64,000 bases of DNA from Odontesthes bonariensis (lineage: Eukaryota > Chordata > Actinopteri > Atheriniformes > Atherinopsidae), in the NCBI RefSeq assembly GCF_027942865.1, contig NC_134528.1:11684086-11748085 (forward strand), in the 5' to 3' direction. Positions within the stretch are counted from its first letter, which is position 1. Each line of letters opens with the position of its first letter. Positions 21,893 through 34,400 of this stretch are shown here, one piece after another. The translations under genes were made by a program, and so were the position numbers. The notes below the pieces were generated by a model. It searched no databases. It was not told the origin of the DNA and saw only the letters and a list, made by a program, of their open reading frames with translations.

Positions 21893-24800
21893 CATTACTC
21901 ATCACAGCAAATTCTAAAAATCAGGCCAATTTTCAAAAGGCAAACTTAAAGCGCAATCAATCTCACAGCATGAACCTGCAATAGATTTGAATAATTTTTT
22001 TTTTGTACAGATTAAATTACAACAAATATCATCTCAAGGCACTTTAAAGATGCAGTCCAATTCAAGCCAATAAGAATCCAATACATTATAATACAATCAC
22101 AATCACACATCGCACAATGAATTACCAACAGCAAGGAACTTCCCACCGGTCGGCAGAAGTTTCAAAAATGTATTTTTAATGTCAAAACAACATCCTATAC
22201 AGAACATATGAGGAATGATGGGTCAGTCAGAGGTCAATTGCTCATTTTTGTCCTGTAAACATTTAACCTGGCCAAGAGTGGGTTTAGTCTTGATCCTAAT
22301 TCTCTTTCCTGGACTGACAAGAGCCTTGCAGGTCTTGTGGTTTTGTTTAAGGCAGACAGACACATTTCACAGTACACAAGTTCTGGCTGCTGTCATACTG
22401 TGTGTTTCTGTGACTCTGCAGTGTCATTTAGGACATTGTTCCAAAAATATAGTCTTCTTCTTAAAAATATCTGATTCCCTTTTTTATTTCAGATGCTTTG
22501 GGGTAATGTATCACTTTGTTAGTGTGTCAAGTGATGATATATGTCAGGAAATGTGTAGATAGAGACAAATGGGGAATGAAATCCATCAACAAAGGCCCAG
22601 GGCTAGCCTCAAACCAAATAGGCAATAGTTTGTGGTCACTGCCAAAACCCCCTGGCAACCCTCTTTATGCTGGCTGACTCCAAAAGTAATGCTTTTGATA
22701 ACATCCAAAAGTTCTGTAACTCTTGTCAGTATCAAAGTTGTGAGGTGGAAGAAGGTATTGCAGTGTCCTCTTGTTCTTGAGGTTAGTGCTCCATTTATTT
22801 TCTCCACAGAAAAAGTGAGATGAATGAAAGTTGCAGAATTAAGTTTTTGCATATTTATGTTAATTCACTTGGTTAGTTCATCCATCTAATTTCAATTTGT
22901 TCACTGAATTTTTGATAATCAGTATACAACTTGAGAAACAGAGAAGCTGCAAGCAATATTTACTTTTCCTTCTTTGAAAGGCTCCATTTTACTTTACGTC
23001 CATTTAAAACTGCCCCTCAGAAATACGCAGTGTGCTCTGATTGGTCAGCTTATTAGTCATGATTGGACGAGTGGATGCAGTAACTCAATATTTGTAATAC
23101 TGCTTTCCATGTAAATATGGTCAATTTTTTCATGGTTATATAAGAAAAGCCCAGGCTGCCAATGAGACATTTCAGACAATTCAAGTTCAGTAGTTCCATT
23201 ACTGTTTTGGATTTGCATTCAGAAGATGTGAATGAGAAAAGATGATTGGAGCAGGTAAAAATTAAAAAGACTTCTACTGATAGGCTAATTAGGTTATATG
23301 CAGCTCTGCACTGTATCCTCCCGCTGGTCAGCTGATCCCATCAGTTGTGTTAGACTTGTTTGATACCTTACTGCTTCGTATTACTTGAGCAAAGATTTAT
23401 GTACATGACAAGTGTTTGTGCTTTTTCAGAATTCCTTCATATTTGTAGTTCATCTTGTAGTTGGTATTTTGGGATTAAACTTGCTTACTAAGGATACCAC
23501 TAGTCAGCCACAATTCAGCCAGTCAATTGGAAACAACTGTCCCATGCAAATGTGACGTCCGACCACTATCTACTGCAGGTAACACACAGACTCATAAATA
23601 CTACACACAATCCCACTTAAAAAGAAAAAGAAACCTTTAAGCTCATCCCAGAAAAGTTATAGGTTTGATGCTGGGTCACTAAGAAAGGTGGCCATTCCAT
23701 GACAGATAGCAAACCTTCCTTTGCTCTCTTCTCCAAGTTGTTTTGAACAGCTAAGAGCTGTGCTTAAGGTCACTGTGCTGCTTCATGACACTGTTGGGAC
23801 CTTTCAATCAAGTTTATAGGATGACCCCACAGAGAAAAGTGATTTCAAAGTCGGTTCAGTTGCCTTAGACTTCATAATGATCACCAGCAAAGACCTCCAA
23901 CTTTGACTAGTTTGTCCATAAGACTCCTGTTCCAGTCATTCTCAGTCCAATGTAGAATCTCTTGTCTTATTATCTCCTTATTTTGGGAGCATAGGACTGA
24001 TTTCTCAGTAAAAAGTCCACCATGCACACTGTAGTTGTACTGCTGATGTGGATACAGCAGCTGGGCATGTGTCATCAAGCTGAGCTGTAAGTTGAGTGTA
24101 AGTATCTGTCACACTGACTATAAGCATGGAGAAAGTTATCCTCTGCAAGTGGGACGGGTTGAGCAGTGTTGTTTGTTGATCCTGACTCTTTTGAAGCTGC
24201 TAAATCACTTTTTTTTAATCACAAAAAAAAAAAAATCACTACTAAACTTAAAAAAACAAATGAGAGCAAACTATCAAGGTAGCTGTTGGGATGATTCTCA
24301 GATACTGTATGTTGTCTGTGTGTAATATTGAAACTTGTGTTTTAAGATATGTTAGGAACTGGTATTATAGCATTCCTTGACACAACTGTAACACAGTGAA
24401 TTTGACTTGCACCCCAGCTTTACAGTAAATTTGGGATATTTTCGACTGGATACATCCTTTAGTAGGGTACTGTATTTAGGATTATATATGTAAGGGTACA
24501 TTTCATTAGTTTGAGCAAATATGATGCAGGGGGGGTGGGCTGGAGCAAACTTGGTTGGGACGATTTAGCTATAATATAAGTGCATGTATAAAGATGGAGT
24601 TATGCATCAGTGAATCTGTGTTTATGTCTGTGTGTGTGTGAGGGCAGTATGGTGAAAGCGGGGCTTATCCGTTGTCATTTTGTGTTTCTCCCTCAGGATT
24701 AGACTTGTGTCTTATTAATGAAAAACTCATCAGATATCAGAGCAGCTCCCTAAGGAACCCACCACAGTTATGAGACACATGTTAGATTAAGACCTTGTGT

Positions 24801-25700
24801 GTGTGTGTGTGTTCACAGAAGAGAGTGGTATTTAATTTTCCAAGATGAGGGATTATCACTGGCAGAATTTGATCATTCTGCTCTGATCTCAGGATGTTCA
24901 ATCACAGCTTATCCCAAATATTAAACTCTATGTCTTTTGTCCCCTTTCACCTCAATCCCCAACACACAAACATATTTACACGTGCACACACACTCACAGA
25001 TGCTTGCGCTGCTCCAACTGCCAAGCTTCTCATTGAGTAAAGTGGCCCGCTGAGCCTACTGTTAGGGTGGTGTGTGTTATGTGATTGTTCAGCCACCTGG
25101 TGAGCTCAGGGGTTGGGGGAGTAGAACTGAGGCGAGGGGAAGAGGGGGGGCTCTGGTGGCATCGAAGCTGGGCTTTAGTGTCTTATAGAGGCAGCTGAGG
25201 AGAGTAAATTAAAAAACTGTTACATCTAATCCGGAGCGCCGAGAACAAGTGGCACACACTCCAAAATCTGATTCCGCATGTTTACATGGATCTGGATGAG
25301 CTTAAATACACACACAGCATGCACGCTCACACACTACAACATTCCCTGCTGCTAAATGCGCTGTGATTGTGTCTCAAGCCGGATGGAGGGGCTGTAGTAG
25401 TGGTTGGGTGGAGGGGAGGTGCGAGGCCCTGATCTTCACTCTCATTTTCAACCCGGGAATCTGCACGCAGGACATCTGGGTCATATCATTACTGCAATCT
25501 TTTGCTTGTTCATTCCCAGCTTTATGGGGCTTAGATAGACAGACCTGCAGACAAACATACAAAGCACACACTGTGAAAGGAGAAGTTGCAAGAAGTGAAA
25601 CTCAATTACGTCTTAAAAAAGATTCAAATACATTTGGTTGTGTATTTGTTAACACATGCAGGTTACGAAGAAAGAAATGAGCAGTGTTCAACAGCTGTTT
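21893..25700. other. Intergenic, mostly nothing recognised
   Basis: No gene was identified. A fragment of a dispersed repeat with the words CATCTCAAGGCACTTTA lies at about 22030-22110. A TATA-like TATATAAG at 23137-23144 is followed about 110 bp later by a donor-like CAG|GTAAAA at 23255, noted as a possible short transcript. GT-rich microsatellites occur near 24630 and 24800. The open frames here look random. Confidence 0.5.
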
Positions 25701-25734
25701 AATGATAAAAAATAAATAAATAAATCGGATATAG

Positions 25735-25988
25735 GATATAGATACAGGAAATCTTTCCTGCCACATGCCATCACTCTGTATAATAATAGTTAATCATTGT
25801 TCTGCACTAATTATGGTCATTATGGTCATTTCAATTTCGCACAACTGCATTTGTTGCACATTTTGCTGTACATATATATTTTTTATTTTTATATATTTTT
25901 TTACTTGTCTGTATGCTGCAACTGCAAAGTAATTTCCCAGCTGGGATGAATAAAGTACTTCTATTCTATTCTATTCTATTCTATTCTA
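25735..25988 (+). mobile_element. 3' end of a non-LTR retrotransposon (LINE)
   Basis: Around 25750-25790 the plus strand reads KSFLPHAITLYNNS then stop, the C-terminus of a LINE ORF2. It is followed by a 3' UTR ending CAGCTGGGATGAATAAAG and a (TTCTA)n tail. A relative with the same organisation and an AIRLYNSDC end lies on the minus strand at the right edge. The exact clade (Rex1-like or other) cannot be fixed from so little; the left boundary is approximate. Confidence 0.7.
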
Positions 25989-26181
25989 TATTCGGGTCAT
26001 TTCTGGAGCTGTAAGTTTCACTAAATTACTGCCCTGAAAATAAAATAATTAGCAATAATAAATAGATTTATGTATCTTGATATCACAAGTGCGCTGCCCT
26101 TATTTATGTATCTATTCATGTTTCTTGATTAAGATGTCATGGATTTGTGGAGAAACTCTTTGTTGTTGGATGCAGTCATAT

Positions 26182-26250
26182 CGCCCTCTAGTGGAGGAAA
26201 CCTGCACTCATTCCTAACCAGCAGTTCCACTGGATGACCACCAGGGGTGC
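26182..26250. promoter_or_regulatory. Pair of divergent CTCF-like motifs
   Basis: The minus strand of 26182-26194 reads CCACTAGAGGGCG and the plus strand of 26238-26250 reads CCACCAGGGGTGC. Both resemble the conserved vertebrate CTCF core. They point away from each other and are 43 bp apart, between the ppm1b side and the tRNA/mta3 side. Binding is inferred from motif resemblance only. Confidence 0.35.
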
Positions 26251-27078
26251 TGTTGTTTAGAAAAGTCATGATACTGAACTTTATTTCTATAAACTTAACT
26301 GTACAGGAAGATAGATATAGATATAAAACTCTTCCAGAGATAAATAGCCTCTGAAATAATAAGAAATTAATCTGAGCAAAAATATTTACAAGCAAAATAA
26401 ATAATATGGTTAAGGACTGATTAAAAAAAACAATTCAAACAGAAACTGAAAATTATCATATCATTTAGTCTTTTCATAAGCTATGTAAGCCACTTCGAAT
26501 TAATTTGCTATTGGATTGTGGTGTGTTTTTTTCCTGGCCTGTGTTTCTGTTATGAACAACTATAAATAAATTTGAAAAACAAACAAACAAATAAAGGTCT
26601 CACAGAGTTGTTCTGTCTTTTTCCTCGTGAATTCAAAACTGAAAAAAGTCTGCGCAACTGCAAAAAGGCACATACACACAGCATCGTGGATAATCTCGTG
26701 TTTTTATCAGGAAATAAAAAACCTCTTGTGTAAATAGACACAGTCACAGTTCACTCATGTAACTTATTTAAGTGGCCAGATATGGAAATTCTGGCCAGAT
26801 ATAGAAATTCTGAAGTATTTCGTTCATTTATGCGCCAATGAACCCGTTTATAAGTTTGCTGTTATAAATCACTTAATAGAGTATAATGCTTCATAACTAA
26901 TGCCACATGTGGTCAATAGCTGTGCTTAGTCAAACACATATAGTTCTTTGTGACTGTAATGTACTCTGATTTATTTTATTATCAAGTGAGGAGCAGCTGT
27001 TCCTGAAGAGGTGTGTTGAACATCAACAGATCTCGGTAGATGAGGTTTTTCCTGCTCTCCCCACGAAGGGATTACACT

Positions 27079-27083
27079 AAAAA
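27079..27083 (-). terminator. RNA polymerase III terminator of tRNA-Ile
   Basis: A run of five A on the plus strand gives TTTTT on the minus strand, beginning 4 nt after the tRNA 3' end: the normal Pol III stop signal. Confidence 0.85.
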
Positions 27084-27086
27084 CTC

Positions 27087-27180
27087 TGCTCCAGGTGAGG
27101 CTCGAACTCACAACCTCGGCATTGCTCTGCTGAATACTGTCATATAAGTACCGCGCGCTAACCGATTGCGCCACTGGAGC
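27087..27180 (-). tRNA. tRNA-Ile (anticodon TAT) with 20-nt intron
   Basis: The minus strand starts GCTCCAGTGGCGCAATCGG and ends with the matching acceptor strand CTGGAGC plus discriminator A. D stem GCGC/GCGC, anticodon stem CGGTA/TGCCG and the B-box region GAGTTCGAGCC are intact. The anticodon is TAT. A 20-nt intron (27123-27142) interrupts the loop one base after the anticodon, the canonical position. Vertebrate tRNA-Ile-TAT genes are characteristically intron-containing, and the exon sequence closely fits that family. It decodes AUA codons. The CCA end is not encoded. No other tRNA genes were seen nearby. Confidence 0.96.
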
Positions 27181-27479
27181 TACGACGAAATTGCGCCAGG
27201 AAATCGGTTTATCAAAAACACAGCCGTCCAAACGAGAAAAACTTTATAATTGTTTTAATGTTCTTTAGTTCTTTTTATATTTACGAGGACAGCATCTCAT
27301 CAAGCCAACGAGGATCGGGATGCCGACGGGCAGCGGGTAACAGCCCCCAGCAGCCGACGATGTGCGGCGATCACTGGCGATCCTAGAGAGGTTATATTTT
27401 GTGGAGCAACAGTCAATTTTGTCCTTTTCTTGAAATAGTATTCTTTTGCCTATTGAATGGAGTACTTCAGAAGGTCAGT

Positions 27480-28330
27480 AACTAATTATCCTATCAGATT
27501 TACTTATACAGCACATTCAAAACAAACAGTTGGCCAAAGTACTGTACAGAACTTAACACAAATAGGAAAAGAAAAGTAAAACATATAAGCAGTGACAGTT
27601 TTAACGATCATAAGAGCGATAAAGACAACTCTAAGTAAAACCTAATAAAACGAGTTCCTTAAAATGGGAGAAATATAACAATAAAAAACTGTAAGGGTTG
27701 GAAAATACTAGTGTTAAATGTAGGAGAAGGAGAACAAATATGTCTTCAGCTTTGAGTTAAAACTGCCAATAGAGTCATAGAGCCATCCACTGTCAATTAA
27801 CACATTTAATTGACAGTGGATGGCTGTTCCCTTGGAGCTGGCCCTGTAAATGAAAGATCTCCCTTTTGACCTATTCTCGATCAAGGAACAGCCAAGGGCA
27901 GCCTTTCAGAGGATTTAAGAGCCCTGGAGTCGGAGTAAGTCCAGAAAAGGTTCAGTTCAATTCTATGTTTATTTTTTCAAGCAATGCAAGATTAGGGGCG
28001 ACACTTTGTCTTTAAATTGGAGTCTGAACCAGCTTCAGAGGAGCTAAAAGAGACTGGCTGGTGCCCATTTACAAGCAGTTACAATAATCTAGCATTGAGA
28101 TGATTAAGACTGCAATAACTGTCTTCAGGTCACTACCAGAAAAATTGGAATTCAGTTTGGCAATGTTCCTCAATTGGAAAAAGAAATAGATTTTCACCAC
28201 TGAATTTATCTGTCTGGCAAACTTTAGATAAAAATCAAATAAGACTCAGAGATTCCAGGCCTGGGTCCAAAGATTGAACGAAGATGGCTCTAAGAGGCTT
28301 GCTAAACCTACTGAAGAGTTTGGGTGTGTG
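27480..28330. repeat. Interspersed repeat region, probably LINE-derived
   Basis: Segments such as AGCACATTCAAAACAAACAG...CCAAAGTACTGTACA near 27510 and TGAACCAGCTTCAGAGGAGC near 28025 belong to dispersed teleost repeats often found together. A perfect hairpin lies inside (27781-27825). The family was not identified with confidence. Confidence 0.4.
27781..27825. repeat. Perfect inverted repeat, 20-bp arms, 5-nt loop
   Basis: Bases 27781-27800 are exactly complementary in reverse to 27806-27825, separated by cacat. The arms start AGCCATCCACTGTCAATTAA. Confidence 0.95.
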
Positions 28331-31017
28331 TGTGTGGGGGGGGGGGGGTCACATATTATCTAAATGAAGACAGTTATTAGCCATCCAACATTTTTACCTC
28401 CTGAAGACAGTCGATAGAAGTAATCGCTCTCGAGCCTCCGGATTTAAATACAGGTAGATGTTTTAATCATCTGTAGCGCAGTGGAATAGGATATTATACT
28501 TACTGAATATGCAGAGAAAGGGAAGCATGTACAGTGAAGGATCAGTTATCAACTTTGTTGCATATTGAAGTTATCATTCTGATATTTGTGATAAAAACAA
28601 CAGCAGCAGCACTTGTAGTCGATTCTGTGCTGACTGACCGATAAACAAAGCCAAAGATATAAATCAGGTTGTTGTTGTTCAGTTGTGGTTACAGGTGGGA
28701 TTCCAGCAAACTGCTTTCAACTTCATGGCTGCAGTCTTCATGTTTGGCCACATACACAAAGCCTGGGTCATACAGAAGACATTTTTGGGATTTTGTACGG
28801 AAGCATTAATCTATTCTGCAGAATCCTGACCTCAACCACAACCAGCTCCTTTGGAGTGAACTGTATCACCCAACATCAAGTTCTCGGGATGGAACGGGAC
28901 AAAGTTCCTGTTGCCAAAATTTCACGACAAGCCAATACAGAAAAGTGAGAGCTGTTGTAGTATATAACTGTCCTAGCCCAAGCTTGTGTCCATCATGTAA
29001 TAACACCTTCTGCTCACTGATGTTTGAGAATCCCACGTGGGGATTTCAACGACTGTATTTGTTTTAAAGGTAATGTACTTCCAAAACTCTGTTGTGCTTT
29101 TATGTAACAATTTGTTACGAGGAAAAAAAAGAAAAGACTACTACTCTAAGATCTGGTAAAAATAATTGAGTTGCAGCTTGGAAACACATATGTTTAGAAG
29201 TCTTCTAGGACACCCTAAATAACTTCAGTGTTTTTAAATGACCTCTATGTAAAAACAGAGATTAAACGTTCAGACAAACTAATATTTAACTCTACAGAAT
29301 GCCTCCATCCTACTAAATGAGAGCCATGAACTTGGGTAAATCAATTGTCTACACTTTTGGAAGGAGAAATTTAACAATTAAACATGAAATGGGGTACAGT
29401 GTTCAGTTGCTTTTTTGGGCTAATTAGTGTTGTGTTAGATTTTTGTATCGACGATGCTGCCATTAAAGATTTGAGGGAGCAGGTGATGGTGTAGCTGTTT
29501 GCAAACCTCCACAGTACCAAATGCAAATACCTGAAAGAAAAATGACCAAATGTAAGCGTCATCCTCTCCGTCAGCTTCCAGTTTTCACTGGAAACTATAG
29601 AGTGTGGAGAGTATATTTTCAAAAACTTGCCGTTTTGGAACTTGGTGCTCTGGTAAGCTGCAAATGGAAAATCTTCACTGAACAACAGGGAGTGAGCAGC
29701 TAAAGGCGAGCTGTAAGCCTCCACAAACATCATTTGTTTTCTGAGATCACTCCTCATTCCTCATCGCTGTCAAATTGCCACATTTTGTGGGAGTATTTTA
29801 CGACGTCCACACACAAGCCAGAGTGTGCATCAGGCCTCCATCTACCATCTGTTACACTCTCCCTCAAGAGCAACACAAAGAGAGATTATAGACACACAGA
29901 GATGGCGTAGGTGGCTGGTAGACGGGACAGGATGTCGGAACAGCTCAAAGAATGGACACCGTAACCTGGCATCGTTTGTTATCCTTTTATTATTCTCAGC
30001 ATATTCATAATTCAACACGACAGACAGGAAACACTAACATAAACATTCTGAATGAAAGAGAAGAAATCATCTGACCCATCGGCCAAAGACATGCGGCGGC
30101 GATGCCAGTTTCAAAACTTAGAATAAACTTGCCCAAAGGCTGGATGGGTTAAGCGACAACTTTTAGAGGATGAGAGATGTAAAAACATGACTGCTTTAAA
30201 GAAGTTACACTGTCAAGAAAACAGATGCTGATTGGAAGAGGCAAACCACCGTTGGCAATGTAGCACTTATTTTTGCCTCTAAAAGTTGCAGTTAGGTCAC
30301 AGCCTTGAGGGAAATATGACAGATTCATGCCCTTTTCTGCTGCAAAGGAAGTGCTGATGTACCCATGTTAGGGCTAGGCAGCCATAGAAATTGAATGTGA
30401 GGAATTTACAGTGCTGTAATGAGATATACAACATATTATACACTGGTTCAGGTCGGAGGCTTATGCTGTTTGATGGAAGCTGGCTCCCTGTTTCTTTTCA
30501 TATTTTCAAAACTGCAGATTCATCATGATTATCTGTTAACATTTCAGGTAGAGTTAGGGGAGCTCTGATAGATAATGCCTCCAGGTCATTATTCTTCAAC
30601 ACTGGCTCCTGCTCATCTACACAGATTTCAAAATGGCCGTGGAAAAACTGAAGATAAAACAGAATTTAAAGCAGCCGTTTCTTAAAAAGCCACTTCAAAT
30701 CTCAGAGTAGTGCTTTTTTTAGTTTTTTTTTTTTTTTTTTTTTAGTTATGTCAGCACTGGACATGTGTCCATATTAAAAGACTCACTCCCCACAAATGCA
30801 GTCCCACCCCCTCCCTCCCCGCCCCACCTTAACCCACCCCCTCCCAAAATAACTTTATACAAACTGATGAAACTTTATACAAACTGAAACTTCACGACTA
30901 TTCACCATCGACACAAAGGTCACGCAATGTTCAGTCATTATTTTCAGCCATAAAAACAAAGAACAACACACATCCCCTTGTTTTCCAATTGTGTTGTTGG
31001 CATGATCGCGCACACAC

Positions 31018-31053
<36 letters not shown>

Positions 31054-31315
31054 TCTCTGACACGCACTCACATGCACCCAGATACTGTATTTACACATAA
31101 AGACACATTCCCAGGGGGTCAAAGACAGGCAGCACTTGTAGTCAGATTTATGTTTCTATTGCATTACGGCTCATCATCGCATCCTTCTGTTGCCAAAGAG
31201 CTTGTTTAAGCGTTGTTGAGAGTTATAATGGCATTTATAGGATACAAAATAGGATTTGTTGAAATTATTAGTGCGGATGCAGGTGGGTTGTGAATGTTAG
31301 AGAGTCTGTATCTGA
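28331..31315. other. Intergenic or mta3 3' flank, no gene recognised
   Basis: Contains a G-run at about 28336-28349, a T-run near 30720-30743 and a (CA)n microsatellite at about 31009-31051. Part of it may be the 3' UTR of the long mta3 transcript. A minus-strand AATAAA near 29985 is the nearest clear poly(A) candidate found, which would imply a UTR of about 1.3 kb. The 128-codon minus-strand frame at 29371-29757 has no family features. Confidence 0.45.
31009..31051. repeat. (CA)n microsatellite
   Basis: Slightly interrupted CA/GT dinucleotide repeat just downstream of the mta3 long-form stop codon. Confidence 0.9.
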
Positions 31316-31487
31316 TCAGTCGTGGATGACGATGGGGCCGCGCATCCTCAGACTGGGGTGAGGGTGTGGAGGGGCAAGGACAAGTCCCTGCGGTGGGCCC
31401 TGGGAGACCCTGCGCAGGGTGATTTGCTCGCAGGGCTGCCGGCAAGCGTGCCTCAGCTGGGAGCGCGACAGCAGCCGTCGAGCCCTC
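31316..31487 (-). CDS. mta3: mta3 last exon (19)
   Basis: Acceptor CCTCCAG before 31487; 57 residues with the basic stretch [18 protein letters not shown] and the family C-terminus PIVIHD before TGA at 31318-31316. It is separated from exon 18 by a 6.7 kb intron. The position matching the second RBBP4-binding motif of MTA1 (KRAARRP) reads RHACRQP here. Confidence 0.88.
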
Positions 31488-34400
31488 CTGGAGGGGTGGA
31501 GAAGAGATGGGGCATGAGTGAATAGGAAGATATATAATTACAACAAAAACTCCAAATTTAATTGGACTGAAGAAAGATTCCTCGCCATGAACTTTTGGTA
31601 CTGATGGGAAAAAATGATGTGCTTGCACTTTGACAATTTAATTATCTAATTTTCTTTACCATACTTATCTCATCGTTGCTGTGCATTACTTTGTAATTTC
31701 AGATTAGTAAAACAAATCTACCGGTGATCATTGCAGCCAGGACTCACTTTCTATTATTTTTAAATAGTAATTCACAAGCAACATCACCAATTGTATTCCA
31801 AAAACGTACATTTGAGTGCCATTTATGTATATTCTAAGCTTTTGAGAGTCATTTTACACCATTAAAATGAGACACCAAATAGCTACGTCAATAGAAAAAA
31901 ATCAATCGGACATCATCCTTTCACTGTACATGGTGCTCAGTAACAAATGTGAAAAAGGCTAAATGCATTGTAAGGACATGCAACATCACTTTGCTATTCA
32001 TACGCTATTTCATGACACCGAGATAATTCCCTACATTTCCTGAGACACTCTCTGTTGCATCCTTCTCTTAAGAAACTAGTTTCCTCTTACAGTGGATGCT
32101 GTCTTTCTTCTAATCCTTTAAAAGCTTTGTCTTATTCTCACTGATCTGTCATTTTAAAATTCTTGCAGCAGTACTGTAGTTAGTTTGAAGAGCCCATATA
32201 TTTGCAGATAAGTTTACCTTTTCAAAGTCTACCACTACCACTGGAAAAGGTTTTAAATGCTTGAATGTTTAAAAGATATTTAATTTTTTTGCATATTGTA
32301 CATTGCTGCAGCAACTCTTACCACATTCTTTCTGAAATGCTCTGTTTAGACTGCTGTCTCTTTAAGGTCCCCCTTCCTAGAGGCCCAGCCCCTCCGATTG
32401 GTCCAAAAAGTTAAGTTTGTGCTTTTCCTTTGGATCAATAGATTGTCATCTATCTATTTTCATGTATTACATGAAGTTAGTCTCTTGAGACACACTCGAT
32501 ATTTGTTATAAATGACTTATTTTAGTAGAAGCCACTTATCCACTATTCTTTATGTTTCAGCAAGGTGAAACAGCTAATCTTGCAAATATTGTTTGTCTGA
32601 AATTGCTAGTTTTATAAAGCTGCTTAAGAACAACACTGACACAATGACAGCTTAGTTCTCAGTATGGGTTTGCAAGCAATCTGACAAAAATGTATGTTGG
32701 ACAACTGAAATTGATTCATTTGGTTGTAAAATTGTTGCGAAGATTCAATTCTGTTTTTTTGCTGTGGATCCTATTTCAGTGGAAGAAAAAGGTTTCCTCA
32801 GTGAAGCATACAACAAGCAGCAGCTTTATGATATGTAGACTTTTAATTAGTTCAAATGATTTAATATACGCTCAAAAGTTCAATTTGAGAGCATCAAATT
32901 TTGCCAAATAGGTTTTCCTATTTGAAGAGGATTCACGAAAGTGCAACATTTACTGAGCATTGGGAATAGAAGTACAAATAAATGGGGTAGGAAGAGGACC
33001 TTCCCTGCAGGATTTCCAGGCTTGTAAAAGAACTCGGAGGTAATTTCCTGACTGCTATGGGCTTTACGCTGTGACAGTAAGAAGCTTTTAACTGGCCACA
33101 GAAAATGTCTGCACGAAACCAAAAGCATGGCACACAGTCACAACTGTTTGACACAACACTAATGGCATTTGACCGACAAATGCAAAGTACACGACCACAC
33201 AACGTACAGGTGACAATTCATGCAGACAATTAGGGATTCAAAGCTCTTCCAGCACTCTCATTTCATTCCTGTTTCACTGCTCCCTCTTTGGATGTTTTTC
33301 TTGCACCATGAATGGTAAAAAGATCCTTCCGTTGATAAAATGAACACATTATATTACATTATGTGCCTGTACGTCCAGGGGCACAGAATGTGTCTAAATA
33401 TGCATGCAACAATCATGCATCTGCATGCGCATCTTTGAAGTGCTCTACACTCGAAGACTGACTGTTACAAGACATGCACATACTATCGCTGAGGGCTCCA
33501 GCATAATATGAAACAGAGAAGAACACATTTAACACTTGCGATACATTATCTAAAGCTCCTGTTTGTATGTTCAACTGGCTTTTGGGTAGAGGAAAGTAAA
33601 AGCGCATCATTGTATTTCCTGTTATATCGACATGGTAATTGTATCGCTGGTAAAAATAGTTCTTTTTAGTACTGTATATAAGATGCAGTGTTTTAATTCG
33701 GTAGTTCAGGCCCGTTCCATTGGAAAATAAGAAAAAAACAAAGGATTACCAGATGATTGATGATGTAGAAAAACAGAAGGAAAAAAAAAAGGCTCAAAGT
33801 TCTTCTCACCTGCATTTATTTTCTCACACATCTTTCATTTGTGTGAAATGGTGGATAATATTACCCTTAAAGCTGGACTCTCATAATATTACACAGTTAT
33901 CATGGCCAAAAGCATTCATGTAATGATATTTTTTCAGTCAACAGCAAACTTGAAAATATATATTGCTCTTAGTTAATTCGTCGTGGCTTGTTTATCTATT
34001 CATCTATTTCGGTTGCCTTTACCTTTGATAAAAACATTACATGCCGTACAAAAACCCCAATTTGTAATAAATAATGTTTTGATTTTATCAACTGAGATCA
34101 AATCACAATATATTATAGGTGTTTTAAACACAATATTGATATTTTATTCCTTTATCATCACAAGTCTATCACTTGTGATATATCCCAACAGCCCTGTTTA
34201 AAGCTTCAACCATTTTCATCATCTAGAATCTCATCTGTGTCTGTGTTGACCCTGTGATGGAGTAGCAACCTGTCCAGGGGGTACCCTGCCTCTCGCACAA
34301 TGGTAGCTGGTATGGGCACCAGGCCTAAAGCAGGTATAGAAAATTAATGAATGAATTCATTCTTTGATGAATAGCCCATAACAGGTATGTATTTTCCTCA

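Larger units (their letters stand above)
25989..27086. other. Intergenic, no gene; contains CTCF-like motifs
   Basis: AT-rich sequence without coding features. Two sequences matching the CTCF core lie at 26182-26194 and 26238-26250 (listed separately). Confidence 0.5.

Noticed and set aside
29371..29757. 128-codon minus-strand frame
   Set aside because: No domain or motif and no adjacent splice sites; composition typical of AT-rich noncoding sequence.
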